Positions 34,684-42,446 of a DNA stretch of 64,000 bases are shown here, one piece after another. The stretch's first letter is position 1. The number at the start of each line of letters is the position of its first letter. The position numbers and the translations under genes are program-made. Location of the stretch: assembly GCA_934670115.1 (NCBI GenBank), contig CAKUOV010000009.1:1-64000 (forward strand), given 5' to 3'. This stretch comes from an uncultured Eggerthellaceae bacterium. Its GTDB lineage: Bacteria; Actinomycetota; Coriobacteriia; Coriobacteriales; Eggerthellaceae. The notes under the pieces are model-generated. The model searched no databases. It was given only the letters and a program-made list of their open reading frames with translations, and was not told the origin of the DNA.

Positions 34684-34786
34684 TCGATGGGACGTCGCTG
34701 GTGCACTTTTCTCAATGCGAACCCTCAATCTGTGCAAACGCGGGCTGATTATTTGGTTTTATGGGGTTCTGCGGGGATTTGCGAGT

Positions 34787-35023
34787 CATGTTGTTGAAAA
34801 ACCAGCGTGAAATTCGAAGTTGTGGCAGGTTGGAAGTAGGTCAAGGGCGCGAATCGAAGTGTTTTTCGGATATCGCGCCGAGGTCTGGAAAAATGCTTTT
34901 GCATAAAACCAGATCAGAATTATATTCGTAAAGGATAGTGTGCCGCGGCACCAGCGATGCTGTCTCCGACCTACTTCCAACCTATCACAACTTCGAATTT
35001 GGGACTTAAAATCCAACAATATG
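34787..35023 (+). repeat. CATGTTGTTG-ended inverted-repeat element, arm type A, copy 4
   Basis: A 237-bp element beginning CATGTTGTTG and ending CAACAATATG with type A arms. The core ATAAAACCAGATCA lies at 34913-34926 in + orientation. The left 38 bases, including the preceding GT, are almost identical to copy 5. The stretch around the core (GAGGTCTGGAAAAATGCTTT and onward) aligns with copy 5 read on the other strand. Confidence 0.88.
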
Positions 35024-35088
35024 AATCTGGGAAGTAGAAATCGTCAACGCTTGCTGCACTGCACCCCGAAAACGCAGTATTTGTTCCA

Positions 35089-35117
35089 TTGATTTAACTA
35101 TTCCTATTTAGTACTAT
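35089..35117 (+). promoter_or_regulatory. Promoter of the nucleotidyltransferase pair
   Basis: TTGATT at 35089-35094 and TACTAT at 35112-35117 with a 17-base spacer. The start codon follows 48 bases later after GAAGGAAGG. Confidence 0.6.
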
Positions 35118-35165
35118 ATTTATTGATTTTAAATAAATATATAAAAAATCACGAAGGAAGGCATC

Positions 35166-35718
35166 ATGAGCGATTACGGAAAAGATGCATTGAAAAGACT
35201 GCTGCTTCGCATCGATGAAGAAGCGTATCTTGAGTTGGGCATTCTTTCTCCTAGGCCAAAAATCGTGATTGCTGGAGGCAGCGCACTCCTTTTTATCCGA
35301 CTTAACTGCGCGCATGGTGACCCACGATGTCGATTACCTTTTGGCCGATAATCAGCTGAGGAAAATAATCGCGCGTTACCACGCTTTTAATAATGGAGCT
35401 GGAGCGTATTCTGATTCGATCCCCTACAATTTTGAGGCCAGGCTGACAAAGCTCGATATCCCAACGCAACTTATTGATTATTTGACTCCAAGCCAAGAAG
35501 ATATTGCAGTCATGAAGCTTTATGGATGGAGAGGGAATGACCAAGAAGACCTCAATAGTCCCGAGTTTATAGAAAAGCTCGATTGGTCTTTGCTCGATTA
35601 CCTGGTCTTTTCTGACGATGAAGCAAAGGCATCGATGTTGATTGAGCGACGCTATTTGGAAATGCGCGACTTGTACATCAATTACGCAAGGGAGCATGGC
35701 CATGAACCGAAATTTTAA
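35166..35718 (+). pseudogene. Nucleotidyltransferase (DUF6036/AbiEii-like) split by a +1 frameshift
   Basis: The first frame (from 35166) reads through KIVIAGGSALLF and then loses homology. The second frame picks up at SDLTARMVTHDVDYLLADNQ and continues to 35718. Deleting one T in the CTTTTTATCC run near 35290 restores SALLLSDLTARMVTHDVDYL, the canonical GGSAL...D-x-D nucleotidyltransferase core. The joined product would be about 183 residues. The partner gene overlaps its end by 17 bases. It is either a recent inactivation, a sequencing error or programmed slippage. Such enzymes act in toxin-antitoxin or abortive-infection pairs. Confidence 0.8.
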
Positions 35719-36226
35719 TCGCTTCCTCGAGGCGTATTGCAGAGAGCTCGCCGACGTGCAGACCTCGAATATCCGAAAGCTTGCTGCGTTGGCGGCCTCG
35801 GACCGCCCGCGGCTGCGGGAGGCTCTCCTTGTGTTCTGCCTTGCACAAGGCAAGGAGCAGCACTTGATGAAAGTGATGATCGATCGGGAGACGAAAACAG
35901 AATACACTCAGGTCATTGCTGCTGCGTTGAATGCCCCCTCGCTTGAGGCGTATCTCTCTTCGGGAGACGCCCCGAAGCGCTACGCGCAGGTGTACGACGC
36001 ATTCCTTGCCCAGGGAAGCGATTTGCGCGCCTCTGACCTGCGTATAAACGAGCTGCTGCGGAAGAAGACCCTCGCGGCACTCGAGGAGCGGGGTGTCACC
36101 CGCTATTCCCTCTGCAAGGCGCTTGGTCTCAACACGGGCAACGTTTACACCTACCTTGCAGGCGATCCAAGCAAGGTGAGCAGGGATACCGCGCGTCGCA
36201 TCTACGACTACGCGTTGGGTCGGTAG
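35702..36226 (+). CDS. Helix-turn-helix partner of the frameshifted nucleotidyltransferase
   Basis: A 174-residue mostly helical protein. The C-terminal 50 residues contain a helix-turn-helix (RYSLCKALGLNTGNVYTYLA, followed by GDPSKVSRDTARRIYDYALG). It overlaps the nucleotidyltransferase gene by 17 bases, so the two were co-translated. Its base composition is richer in GC than its partner's first half. It probably is the DNA-binding, antitoxin-like member of the pair. If the toxin is dead, this gene survives as a remnant or is still self-regulating. Confidence 0.75.
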   Translation: MNRNFNRFLEAYCRELADVQTSNIRKLAALAASDRPRLREALLVFCLAQGKEQHLMKVMIDRETKTEYTQVIAAALNAPSLEAYLSSGDAPKRYAQVYDAFLAQGSDLRASDLRINELLRKKTLAALEERGVTRYSLCKALGLNTGNVYTYLAGDPSKVSRDTARRIYDYALGR

Positions 36227-36434
36227 GCAGCCTATTTTAGCTTCAGATATGGGATTTTTCCAACGATATGACTCGAGAGCCATATCGGAGTGGCTGTCGT
36301 TTCAAGGTTTGAGAGTCGCAATGGGGATAAAGGGGCAACAGCAGGCGAGTCAGACGTGGCATGGTTCGAGCAAAGTGCAAGTCGTTCTAATCCAAGCTGT
36401 AGCACTTTATTCGATGGTATTCGAAGAGAAACGC

Positions 36435-37235
36435 TCACTTGTTTTCGATGTATCTCCTGAAAAGGCCCGACCTATCGTTCACTCCCACTTTGTGGTAGAT
36501 ATTCGATAGATGCTTTTTTAGCGTTGCGGGAGATATAAACAGGTCTTCCACAATATGTTCGTCTTTATTGCCTTTGATAATGAGGGAAAGTACTTCAAGC
36601 TCACGAGCCGTTAAACCGTAAAGAGCTCTCCACTTTTGCTTATCGAAAGCATCGATTTCGATTCTTTCGTTTTCCTCTTCGAGGAGGACTCCAAGTCGGG
36701 TGGCGATATAGGGAGCAATTGTGGACAGCAATTCAAGTTGTCTATCGGTAAAGTCGCCCTGTTCTTTCGAATTGAAGAGTTCAATGGAGCCAATGAAGAC
36801 TCCGTTGTAAACGAGGAGAGAGCGAAGGACGTAATGGATCCCTTGAGGGATATACATATCTTGATATATCTTGGTGTTTACCAGGTATTCTTCTGATATT
36901 TGGTCGCTGTCGCGTGCTGTTTCGGTATTGTGCCCCAAATAATGTTTGCCTGAAAAGAAGAATTCGCTTTCTTGTCCATCGAGATACTCCCCCGAAAGAA
37001 ACTCTTCGATGAAATAGGCTGGCTCGCCAGACACGCAGGGGCGATAAAGTCCAGAAGGGTTGCCGGCGCATTCTTCTTTTTGGGAAATAAAAATGATTCC
37101 TTGTTTTGCGGGAATAAGCGTACGAAGGCAGGAAAGAGTAACGTTCTCGACCTCGTCTACGCTGTTGACGGCATAAACGCGCTGAATTATTTCAAGAAGG
37201 GACTTCCAATCTCGATCCTTCATAGAGCTTGTCAT
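36435..37235 (-). CDS. GAF-LuxR transcriptional regulator 1
   Basis: A 266-residue cytoplasmic regulator. A GAF-like sensor spans about residues 12-190 (YIPQGIHYVLRSLLVYNGVF and IGSIELFNSKEQGDFTD are its best-kept parts). A C-terminal LuxR helix-turn-helix spans about 205-262 (LTARELEVLSLIIKGN, then ATLKKHLSNIY). It is a clear paralogue of the regulator at 40748-41551. It is divergent from an MFS carrier plus amidohydrolase and probably switches them on in response to their substrate. Confidence 0.88.
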   Translation of the reverse strand: MTSSMKDRDWKSLLEIIQRVYAVNSVDEVENVTLSCLRTLIPAKQGIIFISQKEECAGNPSGLYRPCVSGEPAYFIEEFLSGEYLDGQESEFFFSGKHYLGHNTETARDSDQISEEYLVNTKIYQDMYIPQGIHYVLRSLLVYNGVFIGSIELFNSKEQGDFTDRQLELLSTIAPYIATRLGVLLEEENERIEIDAFDKQKWRALYGLTARELEVLSLIIKGNKDEHIVEDLFISPATLKKHLSNIYHKVGVNDRSGLFRRYIENK

Positions 37236-37376
37236 TTGTAATCCCTCCCGAAAGCGCTATTGAATTGAATCCCCCTTAGTTGCATTTTCGCATGCTTGCT
37301 AGCTGGTCAGAAATACCCTTTTTTAGGCAAGATGGTTCTTTCGCGTGGCAAAAAAATCCATCAACTACCCCATTTG

Positions 37377-37396
37377 GTGTAGAAAAATGCGTTTTT
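37377..37396. promoter_or_regulatory. Candidate regulator box in the divergent region
   Basis: GTAGAAAAATGCGTTTTT contains AAAAA-TGCG-TTTTT and begins with GTAGAAAAA. The same GTAGAAAAA motif occurs (inverted) in the box at 41746, next to the second GAF-LuxR gene. The rest of 37236-37617 holds no gene. Confidence 0.4.
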
Positions 37397-37617
37397 GCGC
37401 AGAAGGTTATCTTTCTGTCGAATTGATAGGGAAGGCGGTAGGAATGTAGTCTCTCTCAATAGGGGCGGACGTCAATTGTCTGCTTCCAAAAAGGGGTTTT
37501 GCGAAGTTGCCCTTGCTGAAAGGCATCCTTGCTCTGTTTGTGGCGTTACTGTCTTAGTCTTAGTGGTGTTGCTTGGACGGAGGGGCTGAATCGCAAATGA
37601 TGAAAAGGGGGAAGGAA

Positions 37618-38871
37618 ATGTCCGAAAGACAAAAAGAGATCGAGAAGACGAACGAGGTTCCCGCGCGTGCCTGGCTCATGGTTCTTGCGCTTTTCGTTAC
37701 GGGTATCGCAATGGCGTATGCTCAGAACAAAGTGATGGCTATCATTCCGCTCGTCCAGGCAGATTTAAATGTTGGCGCCCAGGTGGCAGGATGGATTTCG
37801 TCCATCTTTGTGGTTTTGGGAATTATTATGGCGTTTCCTGCGGTGGGGATTGTTCGCAAATTGGGTCTGTTCAAGAGTGGTCTGATATCGATCATCATCA
37901 CTTTGGTGGGCGGCATGTTAGGATTTTTTGCTCCGGAGCAGTATACGCTGCTTGCAAGCCGTGTTCTTGAGGGCTTTGGACTGGGTTTGATTTCGATTGT
38001 TGCTCCGTCCGCCATCAACATGTGGTTTCCTCCAGAGAAGCGCGGCTTGCCTATGGGCATATGGAGCGCTTGGCAGATGGTTGCAATTGCCGCAGGCTTC
38101 TTACTGTCTGGCACAATTATAGGCCCCGACAGTCAGTGGAAGAACATGTGGATTCTCGGCATTGCCTTGCTGATTGTTGCGCTTGTTCTTTATTGCGCAT
38201 TTGTTCGTCCTGCTCCTGCTAAATACAATCATGCTGATGTCGAGGATTCGTCCGTAAAAATTACTGAAGTATTTAAGCATCGTTCGATTTACATCATGGC
38301 CATTGGTGGTCTTGGCTTTGGCATGGCGATTATGACTTTTGCTACGTGGATTTCAACGTATTGGCAAACCATGGCTGGTCTTGATGCCTCTTCCGCAAAC
38401 GGAATCGTTGGTTACGTTTATCTTGCCGAAATTTTTACTGCAATCTTGGGCGGCTTCATTTTGACAAAAGTCAAAAATCGCAAGCGTTTTGTTGCTATTG
38501 ATGGCATTCTTTACGGCGCAGTCTTTTTTGCGGCGTTTCATGTCGTAGGGGATGCAGGGATTGCGATTGTTTGCGTTCTCTACTGCGTTATTGAAGGTAT
38601 TTTCGCTGCTGCTATGTGGACTCTGGTCGCACAGACTGTGCCCGATCAGCGTTTGGCTGGTGCGGCCACTGCGTTCTATTCAATGTTCTTGAATTTGGGA
38701 CAAATGCTGGGTGCGCCACTTGCTGGAGCAATTCTTGATGCGACGAATATGGCCGGATGGGGTTATGTTGCAATCTTTGCTGCTGTTTGCCAGGTTGTTG
38801 GTGGCGTATGCTTTGGCGCAATGCGTCTCTATAACGAAAAGGGCGAAGAAGTTGAAAAAATCTTTGGTTAG
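37618..38871 (+). CDS. MFS carrier 1 of the GAF-LuxR/Mo-enzyme region
   Basis: A 417-residue, 12-helix major facilitator protein. It shares RAW...VTGIAMAYAQNKV at its first helix and GWISSIF near residue 63 with the carriers at 45934 and 47273, so the three are paralogues. The conserved MFS loop EKRGLPMGIWSAWQM follows helix 4. An ATG at 37597 is also possible; 37618 is preferred because GGGGGAAGG lies before it. It probably imports an anion or aromatic acid for the following amidohydrolase. Confidence 0.9.
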   Translation: MSERQKEIEKTNEVPARAWLMVLALFVTGIAMAYAQNKVMAIIPLVQADLNVGAQVAGWISSIFVVLGIIMAFPAVGIVRKLGLFKSGLISIIITLVGGMLGFFAPEQYTLLASRVLEGFGLGLISIVAPSAINMWFPPEKRGLPMGIWSAWQMVAIAAGFLLSGTIIGPDSQWKNMWILGIALLIVALVLYCAFVRPAPAKYNHADVEDSSVKITEVFKHRSIYIMAIGGLGFGMAIMTFATWISTYWQTMAGLDASSANGIVGYVYLAEIFTAILGGFILTKVKNRKRFVAIDGILYGAVFFAAFHVVGDAGIAIVCVLYCVIEGIFAAAMWTLVAQTVPDQRLAGAATAFYSMFLNLGQMLGAPLAGAILDATNMAGWGYVAIFAAVCQVVGGVCFGAMRLYNEKGEEVEKIFG

Positions 38872-38949
38872 CTGCTTCTGCGAGAATTTCTAGTGATTGC
38901 TGGAACTGTGGATTTATGCGGCTCCAGCTTGAGGAGAAGGTGATTCAGC

Positions 38950-40614
38950 ATGAAGGAATGGTATCCGGAGGCCGATCTTGTTGTTCAGCATGCAAAAATA
39001 TACACCGTAGCTATTACGTGCGAGGACATTCGTCAGGGGAAGAGAGATTTTCCTATTATCGAAGATGGTGGTGTTGCCGCAAAAGACGGAAAGATTATTG
39101 CAGTCGGCAGTGCTGGAGATGTCGAGTGCTTTATTGGCGTTCATACACGAACAATTGATGCTCAAGGAAGCATCTTGCTTCCGGGTTTTGTGGAAAGCCA
39201 CATGCATTGTACTTGGACGGGGAACAATCTGAGAAATATTGACTTTCGTCCCTTAAAGAAGCGCGATGAAGTTAAAGCTGCCATTCGTGAGCGAGCCGCC
39301 AAAACGGATTCAGGTTTGTGGATCGAGGGAAATAGCTGGAATGAGTTGGTATGGGATGATCAGCGGATGCTGACGCTTCAGGAACTCGATGATGCTTGTC
39401 CTGATAATCCCCTTTTTTGCATGCGAACCTGTTTCCATACAGCAATGGTGAACAGCGCTGCATTGAAGGCTGCGGGAATTACGAGGGAAACGCCCGACCC
39501 CGATGGTGCAACCATTGGGCGCGATGAAAATGGCAATCCCAACGGCTATCTTTACGAAAATGCCGCAATGGATTTAGTTCAGCGGGTGATTCCGCCCTTG
39601 TCGGCTTCGCAGCGTATAGAAAGCATCGAAGCGGTTGGACAATACCTGAACAGTTTAGGCATTACGTCTGCGATTGACGCCAATTTGCGTTTTGAAGAAA
39701 TGAGGTCGTTTCAAGAGGCCCGAGAGGAAGACAAGCTTACATTTCGGGCGAACCTAATGTGGTATCTCGATTCGTCCTATGGCGATAAAGAGACCCACTT
39801 ACGGCGTTTGGACGAGATGGTCTTCCGTACTGGTTTCGGTGACGATATGGTTAAACTGAACGGTGTGAAAGTCACGCTTGATGGAATCCCAGCAACATAT
39901 ACTGCCTTGATGCGGGAGGGTTATAAAACGCGACCCGACTACTGTGGTACGAGCGTGTGGACGCAAGACGAAATAACCGCATTTGTATGTAAGGCGACTG
40001 AGCTTGGATGGCAGTTTGGCATACATGCTATTGGGGATGCTGCGGAAGATATGGCGCTTAATGCTATCGAGGAAGCTAGCAAGATTTGCGATGTTCGTCC
40101 GTTGCGGCACTATATTATTCACTATCAATTCCCTCAGGATGACCAGTTCCCGCGCATTCGCGAGATGGGCGTCGGTATTACCGTACAGCCAACGCTCGTT
40201 TCTACCATGGGAGAGGCCCCGCAATTCTATGAAGAGCAGGCAATGCGCATTCAGTCTCCGGGGCTACTTTTCAAGAACAATATTACATGCGGCGGCGGAT
40301 CCGATAGCCCAGTGGTGCCCCCGGATCCTGTTATGGGCATGTATTATGCGATTACGCGAATTGATGAGACGACGGGCGATGTTCTTTCCGTTGGAGATGA
40401 ATCGAAGGTAACGCCTATTGAGGCCTTGTTTATGTGGACAAAAAATGCTGCTTGGTTCTTGCATGACGATGACAGGCTTGGTTCAATTGAGGTTGGAAAT
40501 CTTGCTGATATGGTGGTTTTCCCAACTGATTTTATTGCGGGAGACATTGAGGGGTATCGTGAAGCTAAGGTTTCGATGACGATTCTTGGCGGAAAAGTGG
40601 TTTATGAAGCTTAG
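38950..40614 (+). CDS. Amidohydrolase of the YtcJ-like (Amidohydro_3) family
   Basis: A 554-residue cytoplasmic hydrolase. The metal-binding pair H84-x-H86 sits in GFVESHMHC. A later HAIGDAAEDMALNAIEEA carries the next histidine, and GGGSDSPVVPPDP carries the metal/aspartate site. The family cleaves amide or imide bonds and occasionally other C-N or C-O bonds. It follows MFS carrier 1 by 78 bases and is closed by a terminator, so the two form a two-gene unit. It might release a phenolic or amine from a conjugate before the reductive step encoded further right. Confidence 0.9.
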   Translation: MKEWYPEADLVVQHAKIYTVAITCEDIRQGKRDFPIIEDGGVAAKDGKIIAVGSAGDVECFIGVHTRTIDAQGSILLPGFVESHMHCTWTGNNLRNIDFRPLKKRDEVKAAIRERAAKTDSGLWIEGNSWNELVWDDQRMLTLQELDDACPDNPLFCMRTCFHTAMVNSAALKAAGITRETPDPDGATIGRDENGNPNGYLYENAAMDLVQRVIPPLSASQRIESIEAVGQYLNSLGITSAIDANLRFEEMRSFQEAREEDKLTFRANLMWYLDSSYGDKETHLRRLDEMVFRTGFGDDMVKLNGVKVTLDGIPATYTALMREGYKTRPDYCGTSVWTQDEITAFVCKATELGWQFGIHAIGDAAEDMALNAIEEASKICDVRPLRHYIIHYQFPQDDQFPRIREMGVGITVQPTLVSTMGEAPQFYEEQAMRIQSPGLLFKNNITCGGGSDSPVVPPDPVMGMYYAITRIDETTGDVLSVGDESKVTPIEALFMWTKNAAWFLHDDDRLGSIEVGNLADMVVFPTDFIAGDIEGYREAKVSMTILGGKVVYEA

Positions 40615-40652
40615 AACATTTAATTGATTGAAATATGTCTCGGTTGTTTTGA

Positions 40653-40690
40653 GGACCGGGGGATTGCTGCATAAGTCATCCCCCGGCCTT
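40653..40690. terminator. Terminator between convergent amidohydrolase and LuxR genes
   Basis: CCGGGGGAT at 40656-40664 pairs perfectly with ATCCCCCGG at 40678-40686, flanked by a GG/CC extension. Confidence 0.8.
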
Positions 40691-40747
40691 ATCTATGAAA
40701 AGGTTCTATTCTTTTGGAACTGTATTATCTTTTAATCCTGGCAGATG

Positions 40748-41551
40748 CTACCTGCTAGGATTTTTTTTGGCAGATGTGAGTGCATTGAAAAGCTGCGTTC
40801 GGCTGCTCACGTTCATTTTCTTGTAAGCGTTATATAGATGTTTCTTGAACGTCGATCCGGAGATGCAAAGCGATTCAATTATCTCTTTATCTTCTGCGCC
40901 TGTTGAGAGCATGGAGACAATCTCGCATTCGCGTTCGGTAAGACCAAAGAGCCCTTTGATTTCCTGCACAGAGAGAGTGGATGTTGTACTGCTTTGCATC
41001 TCAAAATCAAGAAGAACACCCAGGTGGTTAGCGATATGCGGTGCTATAAGCGTCATTATTTCTAGTTGCTTGTCAGAGTAATCCCCGCGTTTCTTTGAAT
41101 TAAAAAGCTCCAGGGTTCCAATGAATTTTCTTCGATACATAAGGAAAGAACGTAGACCGTAATGGATTCCTTGAGGTTTGTATATTTCGCGATAGATTCT
41201 GGTGCTCGTCAAGTAATCTTCGGGTATTTGATCGCTGTCTCGAGTCGTTTCCGTTGCGTGCGTTAGGATGTGGTGACCAGAGAAAAAAGCCTCCGAGTCT
41301 TCGTCGCTGTTGTAGTTTCCTGCCATGTATCTATCAAGGAATTTTGCTTCGATTCCAAGGATGTATGGTTCGCCAAGAGCTTCGGCTGTTCCTGTTCGGG
41401 AAATAAAGAATGCGTATTGATCCGAGGGTATTAATGTCTGGATGCACTCGAGAGATACATGTTGAAGAAGCTCTATATCTTCCGTTGAGTTTATCCTTAA
41501 AATTGCTTCCATGAGAGAGCGCCAGTCGCGTTCAAACAATTTGCTCTGCAT
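40748..41551 (-). CDS. GAF-LuxR transcriptional regulator 2
   Basis: A 267-residue paralogue of the regulator at 36435. The shared parts are the RDWRSLMEAILRIN start, QIPEDYLTSTRIY, PQGIHYGLRSFLMYRRKFIG and ELFNSKKRGDYSDKQLE, then a LuxR helix-turn-helix (LTERECEIVSMLSTGA, GSTFKKHLYNAYKK). Start 41551 has GGAGGGGG upstream. The frame stays open further up through a run of prolines encoded by a 12-base C-tract. It is divergent from the molybdoenzyme operon and is its likely activator. Confidence 0.88.
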   Translation of the reverse strand: MQSKLFERDWRSLMEAILRINSTEDIELLQHVSLECIQTLIPSDQYAFFISRTGTAEALGEPYILGIEAKFLDRYMAGNYNSDEDSEAFFSGHHILTHATETTRDSDQIPEDYLTSTRIYREIYKPQGIHYGLRSFLMYRRKFIGTLELFNSKKRGDYSDKQLEIMTLIAPHIANHLGVLLDFEMQSSTTSTLSVQEIKGLFGLTERECEIVSMLSTGAEDKEIIESLCISGSTFKKHLYNAYKKMNVSSRTQLFNALTSAKKNPSR

Positions 41552-41599
41552 GAGAATGCCCCCTCCATTCTGTGGCTTGCTTGCGATGGTTCTTTTCTC

Positions 41600-41611
41600 G
41601 GGGGGGGGGGG
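41600..41611. repeat. 12-base G homopolymer in the LuxR 2 leader
   Basis: Twelve consecutive G residues (C on the coding strand of the regulator), 49-60 bases before its start codon. A run of seven C lies nearby at about 41679. Such tracts change length by slippage. Confidence 0.85.
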
Positions 41612-41745
41612 TGGCATCATTGCGAAATACGACAAAAAAGTTAAAGTTGTTTTTTGGTTTGGCGTGCTACCCCCCCGTAGATAATAGGTAGCAGGTAGAA
41701 TGTTATCACATAAAAATGAGTAGTGGTCGAACTATGTTGATGCTC

Positions 41746-41761
41746 AAAAAGGTATCTTTTT
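41746..41761. promoter_or_regulatory. Inverted AAAAAG box 1 upstream of the Mo operon
   Basis: AAAAAG-GTAT-CTTTTT, followed by CTACC, in the long divergent spacer (41552-42178) between the LuxR 2 gene and the 56-residue protein gene. A similar box lies 94 bases further right. These are candidate GAF-LuxR binding sites. Confidence 0.45.
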
Positions 41762-41839
41762 CTACCTAAATCATCATCAACCTCTTAAAAAAGATGATTT
41801 TATTTCCCCTATTTAAGTAGGCTGTCTTCGCCTTTAAAG

Positions 41840-41854
41840 AAAAAGTACCTTTTT
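41840..41854. promoter_or_regulatory. Inverted AAAAAG box 2 upstream of the Mo operon
   Basis: AAAAAG-TAC-CTTTTT, the second such box. The remaining spacer to 42178 shows no gene, so a long leader of the operon transcript is possible. Confidence 0.45.
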
Positions 41855-42178
41855 GATAAAAAGAATCACTTTTTGTGTCCATTTTACGGGTAAACGGTGG
41901 AGCGTATAGTTGAAGATGTCCAAAGGGAGGGTTCGGCATGGCTTACGTTGTGTCGAAAAGGGACATCGGGTAGTAGTACCTATACGGTATGAAGATTCTA
42001 AAGATGCACCTCATATTTTGTATCGTAAAAGCGGTTTCTGAGGTTGCTCATTCCTGAAGTTCTAGCCCCCATCTGTTTCTTTTTGGCTCGATATGGCTTG
42101 TGCCATGTTCGACATAGCTGGCCGGTTTGCTGCAGAAAGAGGAGCTGCAGCAGATGGAAAGATTGAAGGGAGGCAATC

Positions 42179-42349
42179 ATGGCAGACGAACGAGATCAGA
42201 CTTACAACAAGCAGTTCCAGCAAGATCGTAAGGATGCTCACATGGCAGACGCTTCGAAGAACAAGGAAGCCTGGGAGCAGAAGGCTCAGGACGCCGCGGG
42301 GCGTGACTGGACCAAGCCGCGTCGTTGGGATCCATCCCAGGGCGTGTAG
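42179..42349 (+). CDS. 56-residue charged protein leading the Mo operon
   Basis: A small gene (start MADERDQTYNKQF, end PRRWDPSQGV) with a strong GGGAGG ribosome-binding site seven bases before its ATG. The product is hydrophilic, rich in Lys, Asp, Gln and Trp, probably helical, and has no cysteine or membrane segment. I do not recognise the family. Codon use matches the strongly expressed downstream enzyme. Its position as first gene of the operon suggests a small subunit, a chaperone of the molybdoenzyme, or a leader whose translation matters. Confidence 0.75.
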   Translation: MADERDQTYNKQFQQDRKDAHMADASKNKEAWEQKAQDAAGRDWTKPRRWDPSQGV

Positions 42350-42355
42350 GTTGAA

Positions 42356-42400
42356 CCTCGGCTTTTAGCCGAAGGAGGCTCCACCTTAAAAGGTAGAGCC
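42356..42400 (+). other. Two tandem hairpins between small gene and molybdoenzyme gene
   Basis: TCGGC-TTTTA-GCCGA (42358-42372) is followed by GGCTCCACCT / AGGTAGAGCC (42377-42400). Neither has a good T-tract directly after the stem. They may stabilise the mRNA or act as an attenuator. Confidence 0.6.
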
Positions 42401-42446
42401 CCGAATGCATTTTTCATTTTATCAGAGGAATGAAAGGTTATCGAGT

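Noticed and set aside
38950..40614. Assigning the amidohydrolase to a specific substrate such as hydantoin or dihydropyrimidine
   Set aside because: YtcJ-like proteins are too varied. Only the metal-site motifs are certain.
41552..41635. A 28-residue N-terminal extension of GAF-LuxR 2 through the C-tract
   Set aside because: There is no ribosome-binding site before the possible upstream starts, and the paralogue begins at the position matching 41551.
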